A stretch of DNA of 38,449 bases from a virus: the IMG/VR virus record IMGVR_UViG_3300035670_000602, positions 1 to 38,449 of that record. One strand, given 5' to 3'. A program made the translations under genes and the position numbers. Shown piece by piece: positions 6,967 through 12,951 of this stretch. The stretch's first letter is position 1. The number at the start of each line of letters is the position of its first letter. The notes beneath the pieces are model-generated. The model saw only the letters and a list, made by a program, of their open reading frames with translations. It did no database searches and was not told the DNA's origin.

Positions 6967-7497
6967 TCAGCCAACCACGACCCACCATGAAGGGCACGCT
7001 TCGTGCGTGATTCCGCAGGGGCCGCCGCACGTTTCCGCAACGGCTCGGCGAACCTCGAAGGGCGGCATGTTGTAGTAGTCGTGCCCGGCCAGCACGCCAC
7101 CCACCTTCACCTTCGGCGCCCACGCCAGGATGTCACGCCTGCATCCGGCGTAGCTGTGGTCGCCGTCGATGTAGATGAAGTCGAGCGAGCGATCCGCAAA
7201 CGTGGCGGCAGCCGTCACAGAGTCCATGCGGCAGATGCGGCATCGGCTCGCGTGCTGATTAGCAACGCCGAGGGCTTGCTGAAACCGGACCTCATGCTCA
7301 GCGTCTGGCCCGTTCATCACATCGTCATAGCCTTCGATGTGGCACCAGCGGTCCACCATGACGTATTGGCCGGGCCACAGATCAAGGAACGTCCTTGAGT
7401 AGTTCCCTTCAGCGACGCCAACCTCGACCGCCGTTCCTGTGTGGCCGAGCGACTGCAGGAACAGCGGGAACATATTGCGATGCACTGGCTTAATCAT
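6967..7497 (-). CDS. Class I SAM-dependent methyltransferase, sugar O-methyltransferase-like
   Basis: This 176-residue protein is a compact Rossmann methyltransferase. The SAM-binding motif I is VEVGVAEGNYS (24-34), and a later acidic motif IDGDHSY (110-116) is followed by a strand and GHDYY (138-142), as in Methyltransf_24 and TylF-like enzymes that methylate small hydroxylated substrates. I chose the ATG at 7497 because it overlaps the RusA stop (ATGA). A longer reading to 7563 would run inside the RusA gene. Next to two glycosyltransferases, sugar O-methylation is the most natural guess. No DNA methyltransferase motif (DPPY or PCQ) is present. Confidence 0.78.
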   Translation of the reverse strand: MIKPVHRNMFPLFLQSLGHTGTAVEVGVAEGNYSRTFLDLWPGQYVMVDRWCHIEGYDDVMNGPDAEHEVRFQQALGVANQHASRCRICRMDSVTAAATFADRSLDFIYIDGDHSYAGCRRDILAWAPKVKVGGVLAGHDYYNMPPFEVRRAVAETCGGPCGITHEACPSWWVVVG

Positions 7498-7892
7498 CCG
7501 ATTCGCACGGTAGTCCGTGCCTCCGTGCCGTAACTCTTCTCGATCACCAAACGAGCCACGCACGTGTCATCGCCGATCACGTCCTGCAACGCGTCCAGGC
7601 ACGCCTTGGCGATGTTGTCCACGTCGGGCCTGGGCAGCTTCGGTGCGTCTGGCTTCACGCCGCTCTTTCGCATGTGCGACTTTGGCCGCACAAAGACGGC
7701 GTCGATCACCACGCTGAGCGGCTCTCCGGTGTCGCTGAGTCCAGCCGCTCGAGCAGCTGCCGTTAGCGATTGCCGATACGCGTGCACCGGATGCTTCGCT
7801 GGAACATACGCCCGTGCGAATCCGCCGCGAGTCGAGACGCGTGGCCTCGGCTGCGGGACGGGCTCGCCTGGGACGCTGAACGTGATGGCCAT
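7494..7892 (-). CDS. rusA: RusA-family Holliday junction resolvase
   Basis: This 132-residue protein has the RusA signature: an N-terminal PGEPVPQPRPR segment (8-18), the metal-binding cluster Pro-Asp90-Val-Asp92-Asn93, Asp100 in a Leu-Asp-Ala-Leu helix, and Gly-Asp-Asp (107-109). RusA dimers cut Holliday junctions symmetrically and are common in phage recombination modules. Length matches the family (about 120-140). No clear Shine-Dalgarno precedes the ATG at 7892. The next gene starts inside its stop codon. It would process junctions made by the Sak4-like recombinase encoded in the same operon. Confidence 0.88.
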   Translation of the reverse strand: MAITFSVPGEPVPQPRPRVSTRGGFARAYVPAKHPVHAYRQSLTAAARAAGLSDTGEPLSVVIDAVFVRPKSHMRKSGVKPDAPKLPRPDVDNIAKACLDALQDVIGDDTCVARLVIEKSYGTEARTTVRIG

Positions 7893-7913
7893 GCGGGCAG
7901 CATGGCAATCGTG

Positions 7914-8126
7914 TCAAACGTCCAAGTCTACGCCGCTCTCGTGGATCATGCGGCGGATCTCTTCCGCCAGGCGGATTCGGTCCTCGTGCGGCTCATGCTC
8001 GTGTTTAACCACCGAGCGGCAACGCTGCTCGATCTCGCACAGCAGCTGCACGGCGTCGGCACCTTGCAGGGCGAGCCGGAAGTCACGGTCTTCGTCGGGC
8101 AGCGTGTAGGACAGGGTGGCTCGCAT
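7914..8126 (-). CDS. Small conserved phage hypothetical protein
   Basis: This 70-residue protein begins with a strand-like segment, then LPDEDRDFRLALQG (9-22) and a helical, charged C-terminus. Small phage proteins with the pattern L(P)xExxxFxxALxG are widespread in siphovirus early regions but have no assigned function. The upstream sequence lacks a good ribosome-binding site. It sits between RusA and small early genes. Replication-associated expression is likely from position alone. Confidence 0.65.
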   Translation of the reverse strand: MRATLSYTLPDEDRDFRLALQGADAVQLLCEIEQRCRSVVKHEHEPHEDRIRLAEEIRRMIHESGVDLDV

Positions 8127-8240
8127 GTTTATTTCGCTTTGCCGTCTTTCGCGGCGACTTTTTCAACTAGCGGCCGTGAAACGCGTTTTCGCGCCGTGTT
8201 AGGCGGCGAAGGTGCCGTCGAATACTGGTTCTATTGCTAC

Positions 8241-8423
8241 TCACTCGTCACACGCGACGCACTTGAAGTGGCCGCTCCTAAACACAATCGGCCCGCCATC
8301 CGCTGCCGCCACCAACTCACGCTGCCCGATGTAGCACCTGTCGCCGCACGCTACGCACTCCGATCCATCCGGCTCAACGTCCACCCAATAGACCTCAAGG
8401 GTCACAGCGACAGACGCCATCAT
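8241..8423 (-). CDS. Small CxxC zinc-binding-like protein
   Basis: This 60-residue protein has two CxxC pairs: Cys23-Val-Ala-Cys26 with a third Cys at 30, and Cys54-Val-Ala-Cys57 at the very C-terminus. That spacing fits a single zinc ribbon. The ATG overlaps the stop of the upstream gene (ATGA), which supports translation. Function is unknown. It could be a small nucleic-acid or protein-binding factor expressed with the early genes. The following 114 bp (8127-8240) hold no gene I can support. Confidence 0.6.
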   Translation of the reverse strand: MMASVAVTLEVYWVDVEPDGSECVACGDRCYIGQRELVAAADGGPIVFRSGHFKCVACDE

Positions 8424-8638
8424 CGGCCAGCCGCCCTATTGAACAGGCGGCGCAGCGTTGCGTGCCTCCGCTCTCTCTCGCAGTCTCCCAAGAGTGAAGA
8501 GTCTGCCTGCCGCAAAGCCTCGTCCGCCGCCCACTTCAATGCCTTGACCTCTTTCGGCGAAAGCGTGACCGCCGCAATAGAACCAGCGGATGCAGGAGAC
8601 ATCGCTGCCGAGTCCTGCGGTGTAGTCGGATCACTCAT
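8420..8638 (-). CDS. Small early protein, member of local paralogous series
   Basis: This 72-residue protein has an N-terminal MSPASAGS-like stretch (13-20) and a C-terminal helical module: LSPKEVKALKWA followed after a gap by ATLRRLFNRA. Related C-terminal modules end the proteins at 9021-9371, 9469-9762 and 9802-10191. The ATG has AGGAG 7 nt upstream. No catalytic motif is visible. The series looks like duplicated and shuffled small accessory genes inside the replication operon. Their function is unknown and host takeover or anti-defence is only a possibility. Confidence 0.65.
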   Translation of the reverse strand: MSDPTTPQDSAAMSPASAGSIAAVTLSPKEVKALKWAADEALRQADSSLLGDCERERRHATLRRLFNRAAGR

Positions 8639-8660
8639 GCGATGCTCCTGATCCTTGGCG

Positions 8661-8981
8661 TTATGCCACAGTCGGCCCGGCTATCGTCGTTCCCGTTACG
8701 GCCGAGTCGATCACTGCCCGCATCGCCTTTGCCAGCATCCAGCAGTGCCACCCGGCCTCTTCCTTCGTCTCGCAATCCGCCACCTTGAAATGCTGTGGCC
8801 CGATCGTCAGCCACGCGGAATGAGCGTCGGGCCAATCTTCGTCGATGGCTTTCGTCACCCGCGTGTACCTCTCAGCCAAAGCGCAGTCTCGGGCAGACGC
8901 TTTCGTTGGCAGTTCAGGCATCATCCAGTTCATGGCATAACCACGCGATCCAGCGGACATCTCATTCACCTCGTCTTTCAT
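8661..8981 (-). CDS. Small early hypothetical protein
   Basis: This 106-residue protein carries the N-terminal MSAGSRGYA motif (8-16), like MSAASRGSHA in the protein at 9469-9762, followed by an alpha/beta region with several Trp (59 residues onward) and paired His and Cys that could bind metal (HFKVADC, WHCW). The ATG has AGGAG with 6-nt spacing. It lacks the C-terminal module of its neighbours, so it shares only the front end with the series. No family is recognised. Confidence 0.65.
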   Translation of the reverse strand: MKDEVNEMSAGSRGYAMNWMMPELPTKASARDCALAERYTRVTKAIDEDWPDAHSAWLTIGPQHFKVADCETKEEAGWHCWMLAKAMRAVIDSAVTGTTIAGPTVA

Positions 8982-9020
8982 GGTTGCTCCTGTGTTCGAT
9001 GCCGCTGATCGCTGGCGTTT

Positions 9021-9371
9021 TCAGCGCAATCGGTCCAACAACTTTCGCAGCACCGCCGCGTCGTCGCACAAATATCCGGCAGTGTGTATGTCGTTTCGCG
9101 ACTCTGCCGCCTTCGCCAGCCAATCAGCCGCCCTCCGAATAGCGAGCCTCTCCGACCTGCTGATCGACAACTGCGGGCATAGGTAAAGCGGAATCAACTC
9201 ATTTGGCGGAAAGTCGTCTTCTTCTTGATGACGAATCCCTTCGACATTTCCATTGGCGTCGGTCTGAATGATCGCCGCAACAATGCCAGCGGCCTTCTGG
9301 TATTCCGCTGACCCATCATCTTTGATCTCAAAATGCAGCCCGGCCGCATCCTCTGTCACTTGTGCCTTCAT
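9021..9371 (-). CDS. Small early protein with shared C-terminal helical module
   Basis: This 116-residue protein has a beta-rich N-terminal half (residues 1-60) and a C-terminal module ISRSERLAIRRAADW plus AAVLRKLLDRLR that matches its neighbours' ends. I chose the ATG at 9371 with GAGG 5 nt upstream. A TTG 21 bp further upstream is a weaker alternative. It is acidic overall, with no membrane segment and no catalytic motif. It belongs to the paralogous series of this region. Confidence 0.65.
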   Translation of the reverse strand: MKAQVTEDAAGLHFEIKDDGSAEYQKAAGIVAAIIQTDANGNVEGIRHQEEDDFPPNELIPLYLCPQLSISRSERLAIRRAADWLAKAAESRNDIHTAGYLCDDAAVLRKLLDRLR

Positions 9372-9468
9372 GTGTGCCTCAGTGAGAACCAAGCATTGGA
9401 GCGGACTCGCGATCCGATCCTGCGGTATTGAAAACCGAGCGGTCGCGAGCCGCTCAATGCAATCGTTC

Positions 9469-9762
9469 TCAGCCTAATCGTTCCAGTAAGCCTTGCAGCG
9501 TTGCGGCCCTTTCCTCTGCGCCTTCGGTAGTTGACCGCATCTGCCCCTCCCAAACAGCCCAAGCAAGAGCGTCTCGCTCCTTGTCAGTAAGCGTGGGCCA
9601 GCGACATAGCGGCACCACATCTACAGGCCCGCCGCCAGCCCATTCCTGCGCGTCATGCGCTCGGATGGCGACGCAGACGATGTCGCCGCCGTGTTCGACT
9701 GCCCATGCCGCAGCGTGAGAACCACGCGATGCAGCGGACATTGTTGCGTCGTCTTGTGGCAT
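9469..9762 (-). CDS. Small early protein with shared modules
   Basis: This 97-residue protein combines MSAASRGSHA (8-17), a Trp-containing central strand pair ending in VVPLCRWP, and the C-terminal module LTDKERDALAWA plus AATLQGLLERLG. The start at 9762 has AAGGA at proper spacing. A second in-frame ATG lies 15 bp upstream without a good site. It is closest in layout to the protein at 9802-10191. No known function. Confidence 0.65.
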   Translation of the reverse strand: MPQDDATMSAASRGSHAAAWAVEHGGDIVCVAIRAHDAQEWAGGGPVDVVPLCRWPTLTDKERDALAWAVWEGQMRSTTEGAEERAATLQGLLERLG

Positions 9763-9801
9763 GGTGAGTCCTTTCATCGCTGCCGCTGATCCTGTGCGTT
9801 C

Positions 9802-10191
9802 TCACTGCAATCGCTCCAGTAGGTTGCGGAGCGTGGCGGCGTCGGCCGCTCGCCCTCCCTGATCGTAGAACACGGATGCGAACCGGATCGCCTCCCGTTC
9901 CGCGTCGGTGAGCGTGGGCTGCGGCTCGCGGTAGAGCGGAACGAACGTCGCGCCGGAAATCGCCATCCACTCGGCACGCATTCGTTCCACGTCGCACGCC
10001 GGGTCGCTATAGAAAACGTCATACGGCTGGCCGTCGGATTTGTAAACCGCCCACGCCACCGGCTCCTGTGTATCGCCGGTGCCCATGCCAGCCGTCACGC
10101 TCTGCGCCGAGCGGAGTGGGCTGGCGTCTGTCGGGGCTGTCGCCGCCGGCGCGGCGTCATGATTTATTCGCTTCTGCTTGCCGTTGCTCAC
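9802..10191 (-). CDS. Hypothetical early protein, PVAWAV...VPLYR type
   Basis: This 129-residue protein has a low-complexity N-terminus, then EPVAWAVYKSDG and FVPLYREPQPTLTDAERE, a layout I recognise from many uncharacterised phage proteins, and ends in the local module AATLRNLLERLQ. I chose the GTG at 10191 because it overlaps the upstream TGA (GTGA) and has GAGAGG 6 nt before it. A GTG at 10227 is possible. Function is unknown in all relatives I know of. Confidence 0.65.
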   Translation of the reverse strand: MSNGKQKRINHDAAPAATAPTDASPLRSAQSVTAGMGTGDTQEPVAWAVYKSDGQPYDVFYSDPACDVERMRAEWMAISGATFVPLYREPQPTLTDAEREAIRFASVFYDQGGRAADAATLRNLLERLQ

Positions 10192-10649
10192 GCCACACCT
10201 CTCGGGCTGCAGATGCCGTTCCGCCACTTGGAAACCTTGCTCTGCGTGTTCGTCACGTCCTCACGCATCCGCTCTTGCATGTGCCGTTCCTTCAGCACCG
10301 CCTTCAGCCGCTCGATCTCGTCTGGCGACGGGTCCACCGTGCTGCGTTCCTTCTCCACCTTCGGCCGCTTCGGAAGTTTCATCCGTTGAGCGTAGGAGTA
10401 CATCGTGCCGATGGACACGCCGCACCTATCGGCGATCTCTTGCGTCGGAACTCGCTCCACCCACAGCCGATGGATCTCGGCTGCCGATAGCTTCGGCCGC
10501 TTGCCGCTACTGCGTCTCTCCAACCCGAACTTCCGCGTGGCACGGTGCACGCTGTCCTCGGAGCAGCCCAGCTTGGCTGCGATCTGAGAAGCCGTGAGCC
10601 CCTCAGACCGCAGCGCCAGCAATTTCTCGTAGTCGATGCGGGCTGCCAT
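10188..10649 (-). CDS. Tandem helix-turn-helix DNA-binding protein
   Basis: This 153-residue protein has two helix-turn-helix units: residues about 5-45 (LTASQIAAKLGCSEDSVHRATRK) and about 52-92 (VPTQEIADRCGVSIGTMYSYAQRM), then a basic linker and a long helix. The ATG at 10649 has GGAG 5 nt upstream and follows the dnaN stop by 2 bp. A GTG two codons earlier overlaps that stop. Tandem Hin- or resolvase-type DNA-binding domains without a catalytic part suggest a transcription regulator or DNA-bridging protein. A weak C-terminal similarity links it to the protein at 6673-6963. Confidence 0.72.
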   Translation of the reverse strand: MAARIDYEKLLALRSEGLTASQIAAKLGCSEDSVHRATRKFGLERRSSGKRPKLSAAEIHRLWVERVPTQEIADRCGVSIGTMYSYAQRMKLPKRPKVEKERSTVDPSPDEIERLKAVLKERHMQERMREDVTNTQSKVSKWRNGICSPRGVA

Positions 10650-10651
10650 GG

Positions 10652-11764
10652 TCACTCCGTGGCCAGCGGCATGATCACGCCGGTGAACGTGTCCGTACGA
10701 AGCACGACGGCCGACTGAGCGTCCGTGGCCTGGACGCTCACCGTTGGCTCGCCGTCAGCCGGCAGGCCCGAGAGCCACTCGCGGACGAACACCGGATCCA
10801 GCTTCACCGTGCACGCCTTGCCGGCCTCCACGATTTCGCACGTCACGCTCGATTCGCCGGCCTCGGCCGACTGCCCGTGCAAGTGAATGCCTTCAGCCGT
10901 GAACGTGTACTGCACGCCCTTCGACTGCTCGCTCGTCACGATGGCTGCGGCCCTGGTCGCCGAGAGCAGCGCCGTGGCCAGCACCGTGGTCGGCTCGCCG
11001 CCGTCCGCCGGGATCACGTCGCGCCACCGTGGGAAGCGGCCCTCGGTCAGCCGAGCCGTAACGGTCGTGCCGCCGATGGTGGCCAGCAGCTCGTTGCCAG
11101 TGGCCTCCAGCTGCACCGAGTCCTCGCCGGCCGCCACCGCGACTCGTGCCAGGATCTGCATCACGCGGCTCGGCACGAGCGTCGTGCTGTCATCGACGGC
11201 CAGGTCGTGCTCCATCTCGCACGAGCACAGCCGGCGGCCGTCCGTGGCCACGAAGTTGACCACGCCGTCCTTCACGTCCACGAGCACCGCACCGAGGGCG
11301 TAGCGGCTCGACTCCTGGTCGGCGGCGAACACCACGCCACGCACCGCCCGAGCGAACTGGTCGGCCGGGAGCCTCGTCACCGGCTTCGCGTCCGCCGGCT
11401 CCCAGATCGGGTACTCGGCCGCGTCCTCGACAGGCAGCGTCCACGTGCCGTGTCCACACCGCACGACGCACGACGTGCCCTTCGGTTCCAGCGTCACCTC
11501 TTCGCCACCGGCGGCGTTCAGGATTGCCATGAGACGCCCGTGGGGCAGCAGCATGGCATCGCCGTGGTAGTCGATGGCGGCGTCGATCCGCACCTCGAGA
11601 TCCGTGCCGGTCACGAGCCCGTCACCCAGACGCACGTTCGTCAGGATGGGCTTTGGTGCCCGGCTTGGCACAGCCGGGCTTACAGCGGCCAGCGCATTCT
11701 TCAGCTCGGCGGCGCTCAATGTGATGCCACCACTCTTGCGACGTTCCTTCGTTGCCGTAGCCAT
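10652..11764 (-). CDS. dnaN: DNA polymerase III beta subunit (sliding clamp)
   Basis: This 370-residue protein matches the three-domain beta clamp in length and order. Domain 1 covers about 13-125 (ITLSAAELKNALAAVS, PILTNVRL), domain 2 about 130-255 (FVATDGRRL at 171-179; LVPSRVM), and domain 3 about 258-370 (RFPRWRDVIP just before it, ending VIMPLATE like the bacterial VIMPM end). It would encircle DNA and bind clamp-binding motifs of polymerase, ligase or mismatch proteins. I chose the ATG at 11764 with AAGGA upstream. Another in-frame start at 11797 is less likely. No DNA polymerase gene is present in the window, so it probably recruits the host replicase. Confidence 0.93.
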   Translation of the reverse strand: MATATKERRKSGGITLSAAELKNALAAVSPAVPSRAPKPILTNVRLGDGLVTGTDLEVRIDAAIDYHGDAMLLPHGRLMAILNAAGGEEVTLEPKGTSCVVRCGHGTWTLPVEDAAEYPIWEPADAKPVTRLPADQFARAVRGVVFAADQESSRYALGAVLVDVKDGVVNFVATDGRRLCSCEMEHDLAVDDSTTLVPSRVMQILARVAVAAGEDSVQLEATGNELLATIGGTTVTARLTEGRFPRWRDVIPADGGEPTTVLATALLSATRAAAIVTSEQSKGVQYTFTAEGIHLHGQSAEAGESSVTCEIVEAGKACTVKLDPVFVREWLSGLPADGEPTVSVQATDAQSAVVLRTDTFTGVIMPLATE

Positions 11765-11873
11765 TGGAAATCCTTTTCTTTGAGAGAGAACAACCAACCA
11801 AAACGCCTAGCACGAACGTGCAGGCGAGACTTATGTGGCCCAGTGAAATCAGGGCGAATTGTTCAAGCGTCAT
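11622..11873 (-). CDS. Small membrane protein overlapping dnaN start
   Basis: This 83-residue reading has one strong membrane segment at about 6-28 followed by a basic stretch and a Cys-containing tail. Its ATG overlaps the upstream stop (ATGA). It overlaps the first 143 bp of dnaN in another frame, which is long for this genome, yet the clamp homology begins within the overlap, so both frames would have to be used. The membrane part is upstream of the overlap and looks genuine. The tail after about residue 37 may be relaxed. It is possibly real, with moderate support. Confidence 0.5.
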   Translation of the reverse strand: MTLEQFALISLGHISLACTFVLGVLVGCSLSKKRISNGYGNEGTSQEWWHHIERRRAEECAGRCKPGCAKPGTKAHPDERASG

Positions 11874-12103
11874 AGCGACATCCCCGGGTCTTCATCACCG
11901 AGCAGCGGAAACCGCATCGACGCCATCTCGGCTTCGACTACTTCGAGCACCTTGCTCGTGGCCACCAGGCGAGCCATGAGCGAGACGATCGTGTCGTGGG
12001 CTTGCTCGAGCAGCAGTCTCGACTCATCGTCAATCTCGTCACGCCACGCAGAGGCTAGGCACGTGTCGGCAACCGCTTGCGGGGAAGGGGCACGGCGGCT
12101 CAT
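11870..12103 (-). CDS. Hypothetical early protein
   Basis: This 77-residue protein is helical and acidic, with a Leu/Glu-rich middle (LLLEQAHDTIVSLMARLVA) that could form a coiled coil. The ATG at 12103 overlaps the LexA-like stop (ATGA) and the end overlaps the next small gene, so it is part of a tightly coupled string. Nothing in the sequence identifies a function. Confidence 0.65.
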   Translation of the reverse strand: MSRRAPSPQAVADTCLASAWRDEIDDESRLLLEQAHDTIVSLMARLVATSKVLEVVEAEMASMRFPLLGDEDPGMSL

Positions 12104-12324
12104 GACACCACCTCGATTCCCCTTCCGACGCGCGGACGGCGGCGGATGTAACCCTTTTGCTCCAGCGCCTCCAAATGGCACATGACGCCGTTTGGCGACT
12201 TCATTCCGAGCGCGGCGGCAATCTCGCGCACAGTCGGCCCGTAAAAGCCGATGTTCTGGCGGATGAAGTCGTAGACCTCCTGCTGCCGCTTGGTCATCTT
12301 TTTCTGTTCAGCGTCCGTGCTCAT
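12100..12324 (-). CDS. LexA-type DNA-binding domain protein lacking the peptidase domain
   Basis: This 74-residue protein aligns along its length with the N-terminal winged helix of LexA: LTxRQQEVxDFI is mirrored by MTKRQQEVYDFI (10-21), then PTVREIAAALGMKSPNGVMCHLEAL and the RGIEV end. Full LexA continues into an S24 autoproteolytic domain, absent here. It could bind SOS-type operators without being cleaved, competing with host LexA, or act as a phage regulator. The SPNGVMCHL recognition region resembles planctomycetal LexA in my recollection. A good Shine-Dalgarno (AAGGAG, GAGG) precedes the ATG. Confidence 0.82.
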   Translation of the reverse strand: MSTDAEQKKMTKRQQEVYDFIRQNIGFYGPTVREIAAALGMKSPNGVMCHLEALEQKGYIRRRPRVGRGIEVVS

Positions 12325-12357
12325 CAGTTCACCTCTGCTCCTTTGGTACTGCCGCCG

Positions 12358-12951
12358 TCAACCTGCGGCGGACGATCTCGAATCCTGCGACGGTGGGCAC
12401 GGCCTGGCCGGTCCTGCACCGGCCATGGCCGTGGCCTCACTGTTCTTCTCACTGGTTCTTACTGAAGAACCACTGAGAAATACTGAATTCCGCGCACAAC
12501 CTGTGCGCGCTGCGCGCACGACCGGTGCGCGCTCCGCGCACGCCTCGTGTCCGGAGCGCGCACACTGTGTGTCCGGGGCGCGCACGCCTTGTGCGCGCTG
12601 GCGCGCACACTGTGTGTCCGGGGTGCGCACACCTTGTGCGCGCTCGCAGATCCTGAACGCCGTCCGGGCCGTTCCTTCGCCCTTCTCCAAAACCTCCAAA
12701 ATCCCGGCTTTAACGAGTTGGGCAGTTCCCCTCCGTACACTGGTCGGGTGTACACAAAGGCTCTTTGCCGCCCGGCGGTAGGTGTACCGGATCTCGCAGC
12801 TGGTCCAGTTTGCGTTCAGGAAGACGTACAAGGCCACCAGACGGCCTTCGCTGCCCAAGCCGGCCAGGGAGCCGTCGTCCATGAACGCCCGCCAGCGGCG
12901 ACGTAATTCGCCCTTACGCGACGGCTGCTTTTCGTACGGATGAGCGGCCAT
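12358..12951 (-). CDS. Winged-helix replication-initiator-like protein (lambda O-like layout)
   Basis: This 197-residue protein has a basic N-terminus (1-25), a winged helix at about 36-100 (GRLVALYVFLNANW, then a recognition-helix region HPTSVRRGTAQLVKAGIL), a repeat-encoded linker at about 102-153 and a Ser/Ala-rich C-terminus. The ATG overlaps the helicase stop (TAATG). The linker DNA is an iteron array with an AT-rich block beside it, which matches the lambda O arrangement of origin inside initiator gene. The protein probably binds those iterons and recruits the helicase encoded just upstream. No sequence similarity to O itself is claimed. Confidence 0.65.
   Translation of the reverse strand: MAAHPYEKQPSRKGELRRRWRAFMDDGSLAGLGSEGRLVALYVFLNANWTSCEIRYTYRRAAKSLCVHPTSVRRGTAQLVKAGILEVLEKGEGTARTAFRICERAQGVRTPDTQCARQRAQGVRAPDTQCARSGHEACAERAPVVRAARTGCARNSVFLSGSSVRTSEKNSEATAMAGAGPARPCPPSQDSRSSAAG
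12439..12491. other. AT-rich block with phased ACTG repeats, candidate DNA unwinding element
   Basis: About 62% A+T over 12441-12490 in a genome that is roughly the reverse. ACTG occurs at 12439, 12451, 12461, 12472 and 12482, close to one per helical turn. A perfect inverted repeat TGGTTCTT-ACTG-AAGAACCA spans 12453-12472. It lies directly beside the iteron array and inside the initiator-like gene. Origin unwinding elements have this character. The assignment is inference. Confidence 0.5.
12492..12646. repeat. Seven 22-bp iterons, candidate replication origin
   Basis: GCGCAC occurs at 12492, 12514, 12536, 12558, 12580, 12603 and 12625, a period of 22 bp with one step of 23. In units 1, 2, 5 and 7 the partner GTGCGC follows after a 5-bp spacer, making each a palindrome. 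The other units have a GTGTCC variant there. The period is not a multiple of three, so the repetition is not driven by protein sequence even though it is inside a gene. This points to DNA-level selection as protein-binding sites. Confidence 0.75.

Noticed and set aside
12459-12755. Apparent protein repeats (for example RAHKxCAPRTHSV) in another frame over the iteron array
   Set aside because: They are the by-product of the 22-bp DNA repeat, which yields repeated peptides in any open frame.
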